From Aeromicrobium sp. PE09-221 (GTDB lineage: Bacteria > Actinomycetota > Actinomycetes > Propionibacteriales > Nocardioidaceae): DNA of 64,000 nucleotides. The stretch is from the NCBI RefSeq assembly GCF_002174305.1, contig NZ_MIJB01000005.1:62001-126000 (forward strand), in the 5' to 3' direction. The notes beneath the pieces were generated by a model. It had not been told where the DNA came from. It saw only the letters and a program-made list of their open reading frames with translations, and made no database searches. Made by a program: the position numbers and the translations under genes. Shown one piece after another: positions 33,759-42,759 of this stretch. The number at the start of each line of letters is the position of its first letter. The stretch's first letter is position 1.

Positions 33759-33772
33759 CCCGGAAGGGCCCC

Positions 33773-35141
33773 GTGAGTACCAACAACTCCATCCACGCGC
33801 GTTACGACATCGATGAGATGCCTCCCTGGGGCGAGGCGACACTCCTCGGCGTCCAGCACGTGCTCGTCATGATGGCCAGCAATGTCACCCTGCCGATCGT
33901 GCTCGCGACCGCGATCGGTGCGACCACCGGCGAGACCGCCTTCCTCGTGCAGGTGGCGTTGCTGGTCGCCGGTCTCACCACCTTCCTGCAGACCGTCGGC
34001 TTCGGGCCGGTCGGCTCTCGGCTCCCGATCGTGCAGGGCACCAGCTTCGGCTTCCTGGCCGTCTCGATCCCCCTCGCCCAGGACTACGGCATCGCCGCGG
34101 TCTTCGGCGGAGCCATCTTCGCCGGTGCCGTGCAGGTCGCCCTCGGCTTCAGCCTCAGGTGGCTGCAGGTGCTCTTCCCGCCGCTCGTCAGCGGCATCGT
34201 CGTGCTGGTGATCGGCATCGGCCTGCTGCCGACCGGCATGGCGCTGTTCGCCGGCGGCAACGGTGCCGCGGACTTCGGTTCCTTCGCCAACCTGGGCCTG
34301 GCGTCGCTGGTGCTGGTCATCATGCTCGTGCTCTACCGCTTCGGTAATGGGCTCGTCGGAGCCTCGGCCGTGCTCATCAGCCTGGTCATCGGCTATCTGG
34401 TCGCCATCCCGGGGCAAGGTCGACTTCGCCGAGATCAATGACGCCCAGTGGTTCGCCATTCCCACGCCGCTCGAATTCGGGCTGGACTTCCCGGTGGCGG
34501 CGCTGATCGCCATGGGCGCGATGGCGATCGCGACCTCGGTGGAGACCATCGGCGACCTGTCCGCGGTCACCAAGAGCGGCGCGGGCCGCGAGGTCACCAA
34601 GAAGGAGATGTCCGGCGGCGTGATCGCCGATGGCGTCTCCACCGCCTTCGCCTCGCTGTTCAGCGCCCTGCCCAACACGACCTTCGGTCAGAATGTCGGC
34701 CTCGTCGCCTTCACCGGTGTGATGAGCCGCCACGTCGTGTCGATCGGCGCTGCCTTCCTGGTCTTCCTCGGGCTCTTCCCGAAGTTGGCGACCCTCATCG
34801 CGCTGATGCCGTCCTCGGTGATCGGCGGCGCGGCGGTGGTCATGTTCGGCATGATGCTCGGCGCGGGTATCAAGCTGATCGCCGAGAACCCGCTGGACCG
34901 CCACGACATGCTCGTCATCGCCGTGTCGATCGGCGTCGGCCAGGGCTTCGCGGCCGTGCCGGACTCGATGGCGCTGATGCCCGAGAACATCAAGGTGCTT
35001 CTCGAGACCGGCATCGTCCCGGCGGCGATCCTGGCGGTGGTCATGAACCTCACCCGGCCGAAGCCGGACGAGGGCATGCCCCTCGACATCGACGTACCCC
35101 TCCCGGACTCGGCCCCCGAGGAACGGCGCGACCGGCGCTGA
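33773..35141 (+). pseudogene. NCS2-family uracil/xanthine permease, frameshifted
   Basis: GTG 33773 opens a frame with VLVMMASNVTLPIVLATAIG, the start of an NCS2 permease, which continues through GYLVAIPG. At GGGG (34411-34414) one extra G changes the frame, and that frame ends at 34441. A second frame continues the protein as KVDFAEINDAQWF onward, with the family motif SVETIGDLSAVTKSG and SALPNTTFGQNVGLVAFTGV, ending EERRDRR at 35141. Deleting one G gives a normal protein of about 455 residues with some fourteen helices. It would import uracil, xanthine or uric acid by H+ symport. The homopolymer makes a sequencing error as likely as a real mutation. Confidence 0.85.
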
Positions 35142-35146
35142 CCCGC

Positions 35147-35464
35147 ATGTCAGGGGACTTCGCCCCTCCCCCCGACGTCGGGGATGTCGCCGGTCTCCCG
35201 CACACCGAGATCGACGCCCTCTTCCACGGCCCGCCGTGGACTCCTCGCGAGGAGTTCGTCGGCGATGTCGAGCCATCCCTGCACACCTTCTTCACCGACC
35301 AGGAGCACATCGTGCGGTGGTCGATCAAGACCCGCAACACCTACCGTGAGGGGGTTCCCGCCCTGGCATCGAGCCATCCACATCTCGTGATCGTCCGGCT
35401 GCGCTCGGCTGCGGAGGTTGAGCGATGGCTCGCCGGTCCGTTGTGCGACAGCGTGACGGGGTGA
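35147..35464 (+). CDS. Hypothetical protein, 105 residues
   Basis: ATG 35147 begins 5 nt after the NCS2 stop codon. The protein is acidic at its N-terminus (PPPDVGDVAGLPHTEIDALF) and has HPHLVIVRLRSAAEVERWL near its end. The reading frame is open and in a normal codon context, but no family is recognised. It has no signal peptide or membrane helix. It may be cotranscribed with the permease. Confidence 0.55.
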   Translation: MSGDFAPPPDVGDVAGLPHTEIDALFHGPPWTPREEFVGDVEPSLHTFFTDQEHIVRWSIKTRNTYREGVPALASSHPHLVIVRLRSAAEVERWLAGPLCDSVTG

Positions 35465-35470
35465 GGCGGC

Positions 35471-36046
35471 TCAGGCGTCCAGATCGTCGTCGCTCCAGAG
35501 GGACGCTGCGCCATGGCCGAGGAGGAGCTTGGGGTAGTACGCCCACGCGAACCACGGGGCGGCCGTGGATCCGCCGAGCACACGGTCCAGCAAGATACCG
35601 CCCGCGGTGAGTCCGTAGCCCAATGATCGGCGGTACCGAGGACGCGAGGCGATCACCTGGGTCGCCGCGATGAGGTAGCCGTAGCGGGCCGCGGCCTTCG
35701 CCACGCCACGTACCCGGCCCTCGTGGTGTCGGTCGAGCCAGGCGATCAGCGCCGGATGGGCATGGAGCGCGACGAAGCGCAGGCGATCGGCATCCTCGGT
35801 GCCGTCACCGTGGTAACGCCGGGCACATGCGCGGGTGTTGTTGACGTACGCTCCGCCCCAGAGATCGGCGGCGAGTCCCGACGCGATGACGGCATCGGGC
35901 ACGCTGCCGCCACGGCGGCGCGCGATGACGGGGGCGATCGCGGCTCCGACGGCAGCGACTCCCGCGGTAATCCGCTCATTGGTCGGGGTGGCCTCGGGCC
36001 CGATGAAATCGGCCCACGTCTGTCGCACTCTTTCCTGCCACGTCAT
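35471..36046 (-). CDS. Hypothetical protein, 191 residues
   Basis: ATG 36044-36046 (MTWQERVRQTWADFIG) to 35471. The protein is alanine- and arginine-rich with NNTRACARRYHGDGTEDADRLRFVALHAHPALIAWLDRHHEGRVRG in the middle and a hydrophobic C-terminal part. It may have one or two membrane-associated segments. No family is recognised. It converges with the 105-residue gene. Confidence 0.6.
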   Translation of the reverse strand: MTWQERVRQTWADFIGPEATPTNERITAGVAAVGAAIAPVIARRRGGSVPDAVIASGLAADLWGGAYVNNTRACARRYHGDGTEDADRLRFVALHAHPALIAWLDRHHEGRVRGVAKAAARYGYLIAATQVIASRPRYRRSLGYGLTAGGILLDRVLGGSTAAPWFAWAYYPKLLLGHGAASLWSDDDLDA

Positions 36047-36117
36047 GTCGTCATCGTCGCAGGATCCACGCTTCATCACAGCCCGAACGGCCGAGACCAT
36101 TGTGATCGTGACACCGA

Positions 36118-36297
36118 CTAAGCCACGGGACCATCGGGGGACGCCGTGCAGATGCCCGATGCCGAGGAGATCGCCACCGAGCCGACCGCCAGCCAGGCGG
36201 GCACCAGCCGTTCGGTCGCGCCGAGCAGCACTCCGGCCCACATGCTGTCCTCGATCGCCCCGTTGACTACCCGCACACCGTCAGTATGACCACTCAT
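36118..36297 (-). CDS. Possible small membrane peptide, 59 residues
   Basis: ATG 36295-36297 to 36118 encodes a peptide with one hydrophobic stretch, MWAGVLLGATERLVPAWLAVGSVAIS. No ribosome-binding site is clear and no homologue is known to me. The rest of the 36047-36538 gap holds only AT-richer DNA and a small hairpin at 36397-36413 (GGCCCTCG/CGAGGGCC). Weak call. Confidence 0.25.
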   Translation of the reverse strand: MSGHTDGVRVVNGAIEDSMWAGVLLGATERLVPAWLAVGSVAISSASGICTASPDGPVA

Positions 36298-36538
36298 GTT
36301 CGCCCGCTGTTCCGGCCTCCAGGGTCGGACAAGCTGAGCGGAACAGATGTCAGCGCACCAAGAGTTCTGCGTGGAACTGGCAGCCATCTGATCGACGGCC
36401 CTCGCCGAGGGCCATCCGAATCCTTGATGATGACATTGGCGGCTCTGAGCTCGTTCAGCAGTTTCTATCATATCGGCGTGCACATACGTCACAGAGACTT
36501 TCTCAAACTATCGTCCCCGGCCCACGCACGCTGACTCC

Positions 36539-37945
36539 TCAGAAGAAGTCGCCGGCGGCGGCACCGCCGGTGGGCGGCTCGGGCTCGCGCGCCATGGGGG
36601 TGAACCGCGAGTAGTGGCCCTGGAAGGAGACCGCGACCTTGTTGACCGGTCCGGAGCGGTTCTTGGCGACGATGATGTCGGCCTCGCCGGGCCGCTCGGA
36701 CTCGCCCGCTCCCGTCGCATCAGGACGATTCAGCAGCATGACGATATCGGCGTCCTGCTCGATCGAGCCGGATTCACGAAGGTCCGACAGCTGCGGGGTC
36801 TTGTCGGTGCGCTGCTCCGATCCACGGTTCAGCTGGCTGATCGCCACCACCGGCACCTCGAGCTCCTTGGCGAGCAGCTTGATCTGCCGGCTGAACTCCG
36901 AGACCTCCACCTGACGGTTCTCGACCCGCTTGCCCGAGGTCATCAGCTGCAGATAGTCCAACACGATGAAGCCGAGCCCGTGCTGCTTCTTGATGCGCCG
37001 CGCCTTCGAGCGGATATCGGGCATCGTCATGTTCGGCGAATCGTCGATGACGATCGGCGCGGACTGAACGGTCAACAGCGCCCGGCCGATCGCATCCCAG
37101 TCACGATTGGACATGCCGCCGCCACGCATGTGGTGGATGGCGACCTTGGCCTCCGCCGAGAGCAGACGCATCGCGATCTCGGCACCCGTCATCTCCAAGG
37201 AGAACATCGCGCAGGGGATGTTGTCGCGGATCGCGGCCTGCCGGATGAAGTCCAGACCGAGCGTGGACTTGCCGACGCCGGGGCGGGCGGCGACGACGAT
37301 CATCTGACCGGGACGGAACCCGGTGGTGAGCTTGTCCAGGTCGGGGAAACCGCTCAGCACGCCGCCGAGATCGCCATCACGGTTCTGGATCTGCTCGATC
37401 TCATCGATCGTGTCGGTCATCAGCGCCGACAGCAGACTGTAGTCCTCGCCCTTGCTGGCGCCGTCGACATCGAGCACCTCGGCCTGCGCCCGGTCGACGA
37501 TCTCGCTGACCTCGCCCTGACCGCTCTGGCCGAGCTGGGCGATACGCTGTCCGACCTCCACCAATCGACGCAGGACGGCCTTCTCGTGGACGATCTCGGC
37601 GTAGTAGTCGACATTGGCGGCGATCGGCACACCCGCGACGAGATCGTGGAGATAGGTGGCCCCGCCGACGCGAGTGATCTCGCCCCGCCGCTGCAGCTCG
37701 GCCGCGACCGTGATGGCATCGGCCGGCTCCCCACGGTTGGCGAGGTCGACGATCGTTTCGAAGATCAGCTCATGGGCGGGCCGGTAGAAGTCGCGCGCCT
37801 CGAGGAGATCGGCGGCCGGGTCGATCGCGTTCTTGCTCATCAGCATCGCACCCAGAACGCTCTGCTCGGCGGCCATGTCCTGCGGGGGTACGCTGCCCGC
37901 TCCCTCAGGGGGCTGGGGCTCCTCGTACAGGTCCGCGACACTCAC
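36539..37945 (-). CDS. dnaB: Replicative DNA helicase DnaB
   Basis: A 468-residue hexameric helicase. The N-terminal domain starts PPQDMAAEQSVLGAMLMSKNAID. The RecA-like domain has Walker A VVAARPGVGKSTLGLDFIRQ near 225, FSLEMTGAEIAMRLL, Walker B FIVLDYLQLM near 332, and the arginine-finger region KNRSGPVNKVAVSFQGHYSRF near the end. It unwinds the fork during chromosome replication. GTG start 37943-37945 preceded by GGAGGAG. The 380-bp gap upstream carries DnaA-box sequences. Confidence 0.97.
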   Translation of the reverse strand: MSVADLYEEPQPPEGAGSVPPQDMAAEQSVLGAMLMSKNAIDPAADLLEARDFYRPAHELIFETIVDLANRGEPADAITVAAELQRRGEITRVGGATYLHDLVAGVPIAANVDYYAEIVHEKAVLRRLVEVGQRIAQLGQSGQGEVSEIVDRAQAEVLDVDGASKGEDYSLLSALMTDTIDEIEQIQNRDGDLGGVLSGFPDLDKLTTGFRPGQMIVVAARPGVGKSTLGLDFIRQAAIRDNIPCAMFSLEMTGAEIAMRLLSAEAKVAIHHMRGGGMSNRDWDAIGRALLTVQSAPIVIDDSPNMTMPDIRSKARRIKKQHGLGFIVLDYLQLMTSGKRVENRQVEVSEFSRQIKLLAKELEVPVVAISQLNRGSEQRTDKTPQLSDLRESGSIEQDADIVMLLNRPDATGAGESERPGEADIIVAKNRSGPVNKVAVSFQGHYSRFTPMAREPEPPTGGAAAGDFF

Positions 37946-38061
37946 CGCTGATTCTCCTCCTCAAGGGGTCTGGACTGCCACCGTACGGGGCCGCGCCGAC
38001 ACTTTCCGACACCGCTCCGACGCGTCACAGTAGACCTCGCGAGCGTCCCACTTCCAGTACG

Positions 38062-38149
38062 TTATCCACAGGCCCTGTGTATGTCTGGGGAGAACCGGTG
38101 GGAAACGCCGAGCAGCTTGTGCACAGACCGTGGAAGACTCTGTGGACAA
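38062..38149. promoter_or_regulatory. Cluster of DnaA boxes between dnaB and the MATE gene
   Basis: TTATCCACA at 38062-38070 (+) is a consensus DnaA box. TTGTGCACA at 38117-38125 (+) differs by one base from the high-GC consensus TTGTCCACA, and TTGTCCACA itself is at 38149-38141 (-). Three boxes in 90 bp is far above chance. The gap (37946-38324) holds no gene. They may regulate dnaB or titrate DnaA; oriC itself is not here, as dnaA and dnaN are absent. Confidence 0.65.
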
Positions 38150-38324
38150 GACTGATTCCGCGCTCACCCGATGGGCTCTGACCTGCGAAAACACTCGACA
38201 CACCGTGTGGAGGAAAGAAACTTCGGCGTCCATGTTCCCGCGTGGACAGACCACTGTCGGGGATGCCCCATGGGCGCGTAAACTGCTCCACGATGCCCGT
38301 TTTCCCCATGTTCTCCCCAGCCCC

Positions 38325-39626
38325 GTGAGGGACATCGACCGGCGCATCCTCGCGATCTCGATCCCGGCCTTCGCCGCCCTCATCAGCGAGCCCCTGATGC
38401 TGATGGCCGACACCGCGATCATCGGCCATGTCGGCCGCACCGAGTTGGCCGGACTGGCCGCGGCATCCACGGTGCTGATGACGGTGGTCGGCCTGTGCAT
38501 CTTCCTCGCCTATGGCAGTACCGCCACAGTCGCGCGTCATCAGGGAGCAGGGGACGACCGGCGCGCCCTGCAGAGCGCGCTGGGAGGTGTCTGGCTCGCC
38601 CTCGGACTCGGTGTGATCCTCGGTGCCGGCCTGGCTGTGTTCGCCCGGCCCCTGGGACGCTCCCTCGCCAGCTCCCCACAGGTCGCCGATCTCGCCTACG
38701 ACTACCTCATCGTGGCAGCCGCCTCCGTCCCGGCGCTGCTGCTCGTGCTCGCCGCCACCGGCGCACTGCGCGGACTGCTCGATCTCCGTACTCCCCTCCT
38801 GGCCATGATCGCGGCGAACCTGGTCAATGTGATCATCACGCTGCTGCTCGTCCACGGTCTCGGGTGGGGGTTGCGCGGCGCCGCACTCGGCCTGGTGATC
38901 GCCCAGTGGTTCGCCGCCGTCTGGCTCTGCCTGGTCGTCATCCGTCGCGCACGCGCCGTCCGGGCGTCGGTCCGTCCCGATCTCGGCGAGGTGCTCACCG
39001 CCGCCGCGGACGGGGTGCCGCTGCTCGTACGCACCCTCACCCTGCGGATCTCGCTGATCATCGCGACCCTCGTGGCCGCCGGACTCGGCGACGCGCCGCT
39101 GGCCGCCCACCAGATCGCCACCACGGTCGTGTCCTTCCTGGCCTTCGCCCTGGACGCCCTGGCGATCGCCGGCCAGACCCTCACCGGTCGCACCCTCGGT
39201 GCCTCTGATGCCACCGGCACCCGCGCCATGACCCGGCGGATGATCGCCTGGGGCGTGGGAGCGGGGGTGGTCTTCGGTCTCGTGATCGCGGCCGCCTCAC
39301 CCCTCCTGGTGCGGGGCTTCACCTCCGATTCCCTCGTGCAGTCCACGGCCATTCCCGCCCTGCTCGTCGTCGCGGCGATCCAGCCGCTCTCCGGGGTGGT
39401 CTTCGTGCTCGACGGCGTGCTCATCGGTGCCGGGGACGGCGTGTACCTGGCCTGGGCGGGCATCCTCGTGCTCGCGCTCTATGCGCCGGCCGCTCTCGCC
39501 GTGGGCTGGCTGGACGCCTCATTCATGTGGCTGTGGGTCGCTTACGGGGTCTTCATCACCGCCAGGCTCGCAACGCTCTGGTGGCGTCAGCGCGGAGACG
39601 CCTGGATGGTGCTCGGCAGCCGTTGA
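38325..39626 (+). CDS. MATE-family efflux transporter (DinF type)
   Basis: A 433-residue protein with twelve helices. The N-terminus DIDRRILAISIPAFAALISEPLMLMADTAIIGHVGRTELAGLA is the DinF-subfamily pattern, followed by AYGSTATVARHQGAGD. It exports cationic or other small compounds with Na+ or H+ entry. The start is set at GTG 38325 because the conserved sequence begins 2 codons later; in-frame ATG 38232 is the alternative and would add 31 residues. TAAACT at 38279 is a reasonable -10. The C-terminus ends WMVLGSR, a piece repeated at 42779-42802. Confidence 0.9.
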   Translation: MRDIDRRILAISIPAFAALISEPLMLMADTAIIGHVGRTELAGLAAASTVLMTVVGLCIFLAYGSTATVARHQGAGDDRRALQSALGGVWLALGLGVILGAGLAVFARPLGRSLASSPQVADLAYDYLIVAAASVPALLLVLAATGALRGLLDLRTPLLAMIAANLVNVIITLLLVHGLGWGLRGAALGLVIAQWFAAVWLCLVVIRRARAVRASVRPDLGEVLTAAADGVPLLVRTLTLRISLIIATLVAAGLGDAPLAAHQIATTVVSFLAFALDALAIAGQTLTGRTLGASDATGTRAMTRRMIAWGVGAGVVFGLVIAAASPLLVRGFTSDSLVQSTAIPALLVVAAIQPLSGVVFVLDGVLIGAGDGVYLAWAGILVLALYAPAALAVGWLDASFMWLWVAYGVFITARLATLWWRQRGDAWMVLGSR

Positions 39627-39658
39627 CCCCCGCCCAGTCTGGCGGCACAGGAGATGCC

Positions 39659-41209
39659 TCATCGGCCGCCCGAGGGAGTGTGTCCTCGCCCGCGCAGGAC
39701 GAGAACCCCGGTGACCAGCAACGCGGTGAGGCCGACCAGCGAGGCGGCGACGGCAGCGTACGCCTGGAGGGCATCCGTCACGGCCACGTGGACTGCGTCG
39801 AGCAGTTCCGGTCCCGCGGGGCCGAGTGCCCTTGCCGCCGCGATTCCGTCATGGACGCTCTCGAGCGCACGGTCGCCGACGGGGTCGGGAACGCCACCGG
39901 GCATCATCTCGCCGAGCGACCCTCGATAGACGGCCGTCGCGACCGCACCGCCGGTGGCAGCGCCGAGTGCGGTGCCGAGCTCTCCTCCCACCTCCTGCGC
40001 GGCAGCCGCCGAACCCGTCTTCTCGTCCGGAACTCCCGCGATGATCAGGTCGCTGACCAGAGCCGCGGCCGCCCCCTGTCCGAATCCCACTATCGAGAAG
40101 GCCGCGACGACGACGGACAGCGACCTTCCCGGGTCGACCACGACCATGAGCACGAGAAGACCGGCGGCAGCGAGTGTGAGTCCTATCGCGACGACCACGA
40201 CCGGACGAATCCATCTCGTCAGCCGCGCGGCGAGCAACGAGCCGGCGATATTGAGCAGGATGTACGGAACCGTCCAGAGGCCCGCGCGCAAGGGGCTCAG
40301 CCCCACGACCCACTGCAGATGCTGGGTGAGCAGGTAGAACACGCCGACCACGCCCACCCCGGAGAGCAGGATCGTGACGAGAGAGACCGAGACGCGCGGG
40401 TTGGCCAGCAGCGCGAGGTCGAAGAGCGGATCGCGTAGCCGGCGCTGGCGACGCACGAAGACGGCGAGCACGAGGATGCCGACACCCACGGCCAGCGCAT
40501 TCATCCACAGCGGCCCGCCACCCTGGTCTCCGGCGGCCAGTTCCTGGAGCCCGTAGACCATCGCGAGCATTCCCGTCACCGACAGGATGGCGCTGGTGAG
40601 GTCGAGGCCGCCGGAGCCCCGGCCCGTGCGTTCGGGCAGCAGCCGGCGTCCGCCGACCAGTAACAGGACCATGGGTGGAATATTGATGAGGAACACCACG
40701 CCCCACCAGAAATGTTCCAGCAGCGCTCCTCCCAGTAACGGCCCGACGGCACCGCCGGCGGAGAAGGAGCTGAACATGATCGCGATCGCGGACCGCCGCT
40801 GCACATCGTCATGGAACATCACGCGTAGCAGCGAGAACAGCGAGGGCATCAATGTCGCTCCTGCCACCCCGAGCATCGCTCGGGCGGCGATCAGCATGGA
40901 CGCCGTGGTCGAGAAGGCCGCGAGGACCGACAGCAGGGCAAATGCCGCGCTGCCGATCAAGAGCAACCGCCGTGGCCCGATGCGGTCACCCAGACGTCCC
41001 ATCGTCACGAGGAAGCCGGCGATGAGGAACCCATAGACGTGCACGATCCACAAGGCCTGCGAGGCGGTCGGCTCCAGATCGGCACTGACTGTAGGAAGCG
41101 CCAGGAAGAGCACCGTCAGATCGGTCGACAACGCCAACATCGGAAGCACCAGCAGCGCGAGGCCGATCCACTCGCGGGGTCCGGCGCGCCGGACGACATC
41201 CTCCGTCAT
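39659..41209 (-). CDS. MFS drug transporter, DHA2 (14-helix) type
   Basis: A 516-residue protein with fourteen helices. The DHA2 pattern appears as LALLVLPMLALSTDLTVLFLALPTVSADLEPTASQALWIVHVYGF, motif A GRLGDRIGPRRLLLIG and the motif C-like GAVGPLLGGALLEHF. It exports drugs or dyes by proton antiport. Its ATG overlaps the FMN reductase stop by ATGA, so the two are cotranscribed, probably under the divergent TetR. Confidence 0.92.
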   Translation of the reverse strand: MTEDVVRRAGPREWIGLALLVLPMLALSTDLTVLFLALPTVSADLEPTASQALWIVHVYGFLIAGFLVTMGRLGDRIGPRRLLLIGSAAFALLSVLAAFSTTASMLIAARAMLGVAGATLMPSLFSLLRVMFHDDVQRRSAIAIMFSSFSAGGAVGPLLGGALLEHFWWGVVFLINIPPMVLLLVGGRRLLPERTGRGSGGLDLTSAILSVTGMLAMVYGLQELAAGDQGGGPLWMNALAVGVGILVLAVFVRRQRRLRDPLFDLALLANPRVSVSLVTILLSGVGVVGVFYLLTQHLQWVVGLSPLRAGLWTVPYILLNIAGSLLAARLTRWIRPVVVVAIGLTLAAAGLLVLMVVVDPGRSLSVVVAAFSIVGFGQGAAAALVSDLIIAGVPDEKTGSAAAAQEVGGELGTALGAATGGAVATAVYRGSLGEMMPGGVPDPVGDRALESVHDGIAAARALGPAGPELLDAVHVAVTDALQAYAAVAASLVGLTALLVTGVLVLRGRGHTPSGGR

Positions 41210-41829
41210 CGACGCGCCTGCCTCGCGAGTCGGGCGGGACGCAGAGCACGCGCCCACCAGATCAGTTCGTCGTAGAAGTTGCCGGCGGCCCTGCTCACGC
41301 GTGCCGGGTCCGCGGGAACCCCACTCTCGTCGAAGACCTCCCAGAAATCAGGGAAGCTCAGGACATTGCGGATCGTCATCGTACCCAGCTCGACGAACAC
41401 CGTGCGCAACTGCTCGACGGCCTCGATCCCGCCCGTGCGACCGCCATAGGAGACGAAACCGACCGGCGTGGCGGACCACTCGGAGTTGAACCAGTCGATC
41501 GCGTTCTTCAACGAAGCCGGGTAGCCGCGGTTGTACACCGGGGTGACGATGACGATCGCATCGGCCGCCTCGATCTGGTCACCGAGGGCGGTGACATCGG
41601 ACGGCGCGGCTCGCCCCTTGTCGCCGAGATCGGCGGGCAGGTCCAGATCGGCCAGATCGGTGATGGCCAGTTCGATGTCGTCTCGTAGACGGGCTCGCTC
41701 GGCGAGCCAGGATGCCGGAACGTGTCCGAAGCGGCCGGTGCGGACGCTGCCGATCACCATCAGGACTCGCATCCGCTTGGCGGTGTCCGTCATCACGCGG
41801 GTGTCACCGGGTTCAATCTTCGTCGTCAT
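41206..41829 (-). CDS. NADPH-dependent FMN reductase (flavodoxin-like)
   Basis: A 207-residue flavoprotein: LMVIGSVRTGRFGHVPASWL (FMN phosphate loop) and IVIVTPVYNRGYPASLKNAIDWFNSEW with the isoalloxazine-binding loop. It reduces FMN, quinones, azo or nitro compounds with NADPH. ATG 41829 is preceded by AGGAGGAG, choosing it over internal starts. It leads an operon with an MFS exporter, a pairing typical of inducible detoxification of quinones or nitroaromatics. Confidence 0.9.
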   Translation of the reverse strand: MTTKIEPGDTRVMTDTAKRMRVLMVIGSVRTGRFGHVPASWLAERARLRDDIELAITDLADLDLPADLGDKGRAAPSDVTALGDQIEAADAIVIVTPVYNRGYPASLKNAIDWFNSEWSATPVGFVSYGGRTGGIEAVEQLRTVFVELGTMTIRNVLSFPDFWEVFDESGVPADPARVSRAAGNFYDELIWWARALRPARLARQARR

Positions 41830-41846
41830 GACGCTCCTCCTTTCAA

Positions 41847-41869
41847 TTACGTTATGAACCGTAACGCAA
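41847..41869. promoter_or_regulatory. Candidate TetR operator upstream of the FMN reductase operon
   Basis: TTACGTTA (41847-41854) and TAACGCAA (41862-41869) are inverted arms matching at 7 of 8 positions, separated by 7 bp. It lies 17 bp upstream of the reductase start and 74 bp from the divergent TetR start, so it could control both. Confidence 0.55.
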
Positions 41870-41931
41870 TATGCGGAGAGAGCGCAACGCGCAGAGCCCG
41901 GATCCGTGACAGTCCGGCACGAATCCGCTCC

Positions 41932-41937
41932 TAGACT
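41932..41937 (+). promoter_or_regulatory. -10 element (TAGACT), leaderless promoter of the TetR gene
   Basis: TAGACT-N6-ATG 41944. The same hexamer drives the erm leader at 23591-23596. Confidence 0.55.
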
Positions 41938-41943
41938 GGCCGC

Positions 41944-42624
41944 ATGGGACAGCGCAGTGCGGGTGCCGCCAAGGGAGCGAGCGGACGACCGCGCGACCGG
42001 CAGATCGATCAGTCGGTCATCGAGACCACCCTCGCGATCCTGGACGCCGAGGGGTATGCCGGCGTCTCCTTCGAGGCCGTCGCCCGCCGTGCCGGGACAT
42101 CCAGACCCGCTGTGTACCGGCGTTGGTCGACCCGGGCCGCACTCGTGCTGGCCGCCGTCGGCGAACGTCTCGACATTCCCGATCCACCGGACACCGGCTG
42201 CACCTTGTGCGATATCGGCGAGAGCTTCGACCTGTTCCTCGCCTCCTACCGCACGATCCGCCCTGAATCCCTCAGCGCGCTCTATGCCGAATGCGCCACG
42301 GACCCCGATCTGCGCGCTTCCTATCTGGAGACGATCATCGAACCGACGCGCACCGCCGTCGGCATCGCGGTCGACCGAGCGATCGCGCGCGGCGACCTAC
42401 GACCGGACTCCAACCGAGAGGTGCTCCTCGACCTCGTCGGGTCGCTCGTGCACTACCGCAGCATGTTCAGCCCCGACCATCTCAGCGACGACGATGCCTG
42501 GTCGGCCGTCGAGACGCTCCTCCGCGGGGCGGCGCGAGACTATCCCGCTCTCCTGGCCCACAGCGAGGAGCTGGAGAGGCAGCACCTCGACGCCTCGCAC
42601 GGCCAGCATCACCATCCCCACTGA
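41944..42624 (+). CDS. TetR-family repressor of the FMN reductase/MFS operon
   Basis: A 226-residue regulator. The HTH reads VSFEAVARRAGTSRPAVYRRWSTRAALV, the AcrR-type pattern with a TetR_C ligand domain (ALYAECATDPDLRASYLETIIEPTR). The C-terminal tail is His-rich (ASHGQHHHPH) and may bind metal or simply be disordered. It is divergent from its probable target operon, with a palindromic operator in between. Confidence 0.88.
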   Translation: MGQRSAGAAKGASGRPRDRQIDQSVIETTLAILDAEGYAGVSFEAVARRAGTSRPAVYRRWSTRAALVLAAVGERLDIPDPPDTGCTLCDIGESFDLFLASYRTIRPESLSALYAECATDPDLRASYLETIIEPTRTAVGIAVDRAIARGDLRPDSNREVLLDLVGSLVHYRSMFSPDHLSDDDAWSAVETLLRGAARDYPALLAHSEELERQHLDASHGQHHHPH

Positions 42625-42662
42625 AGCCGCGAAGCTGCCCCGCCAGCGCCCGGGCCGTCCGG

Positions 42663-42742
42663 CGGTCAGCGCCGCCAGTAGCCGGTGACGTCGAAGCAGT
42701 CACGGGCGACACCACGGTCGTTCTTCAGATAATCGCGGACCA
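42663..42742 (-). pseudogene. Duplicate 3' end of the SIP gene (island left boundary)
   Basis: The minus strand reads VRDYLKNDRGVARDCFDVTGYWRR then TGA, the C-terminus of the siderophore-interacting protein whose full gene is at 62886-63671. Compared by eye with 62883-62962, 71 of 80 bases match, the first 32 without difference. The remainder of the gene is absent here. The differences show it is not a recent copy of the gene in this genome. Confidence 0.85.
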
Positions 42743-42759
42743 CGGTCGGCTCGTTCACG

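Noticed and set aside
36397-36413. Hairpin GGCCCTCG-C-CGAGGGCC in the gap before dnaB's end
   Set aside because: Too isolated to assign as terminator; about 120 bp from the nearest gene end and with a one-base loop.
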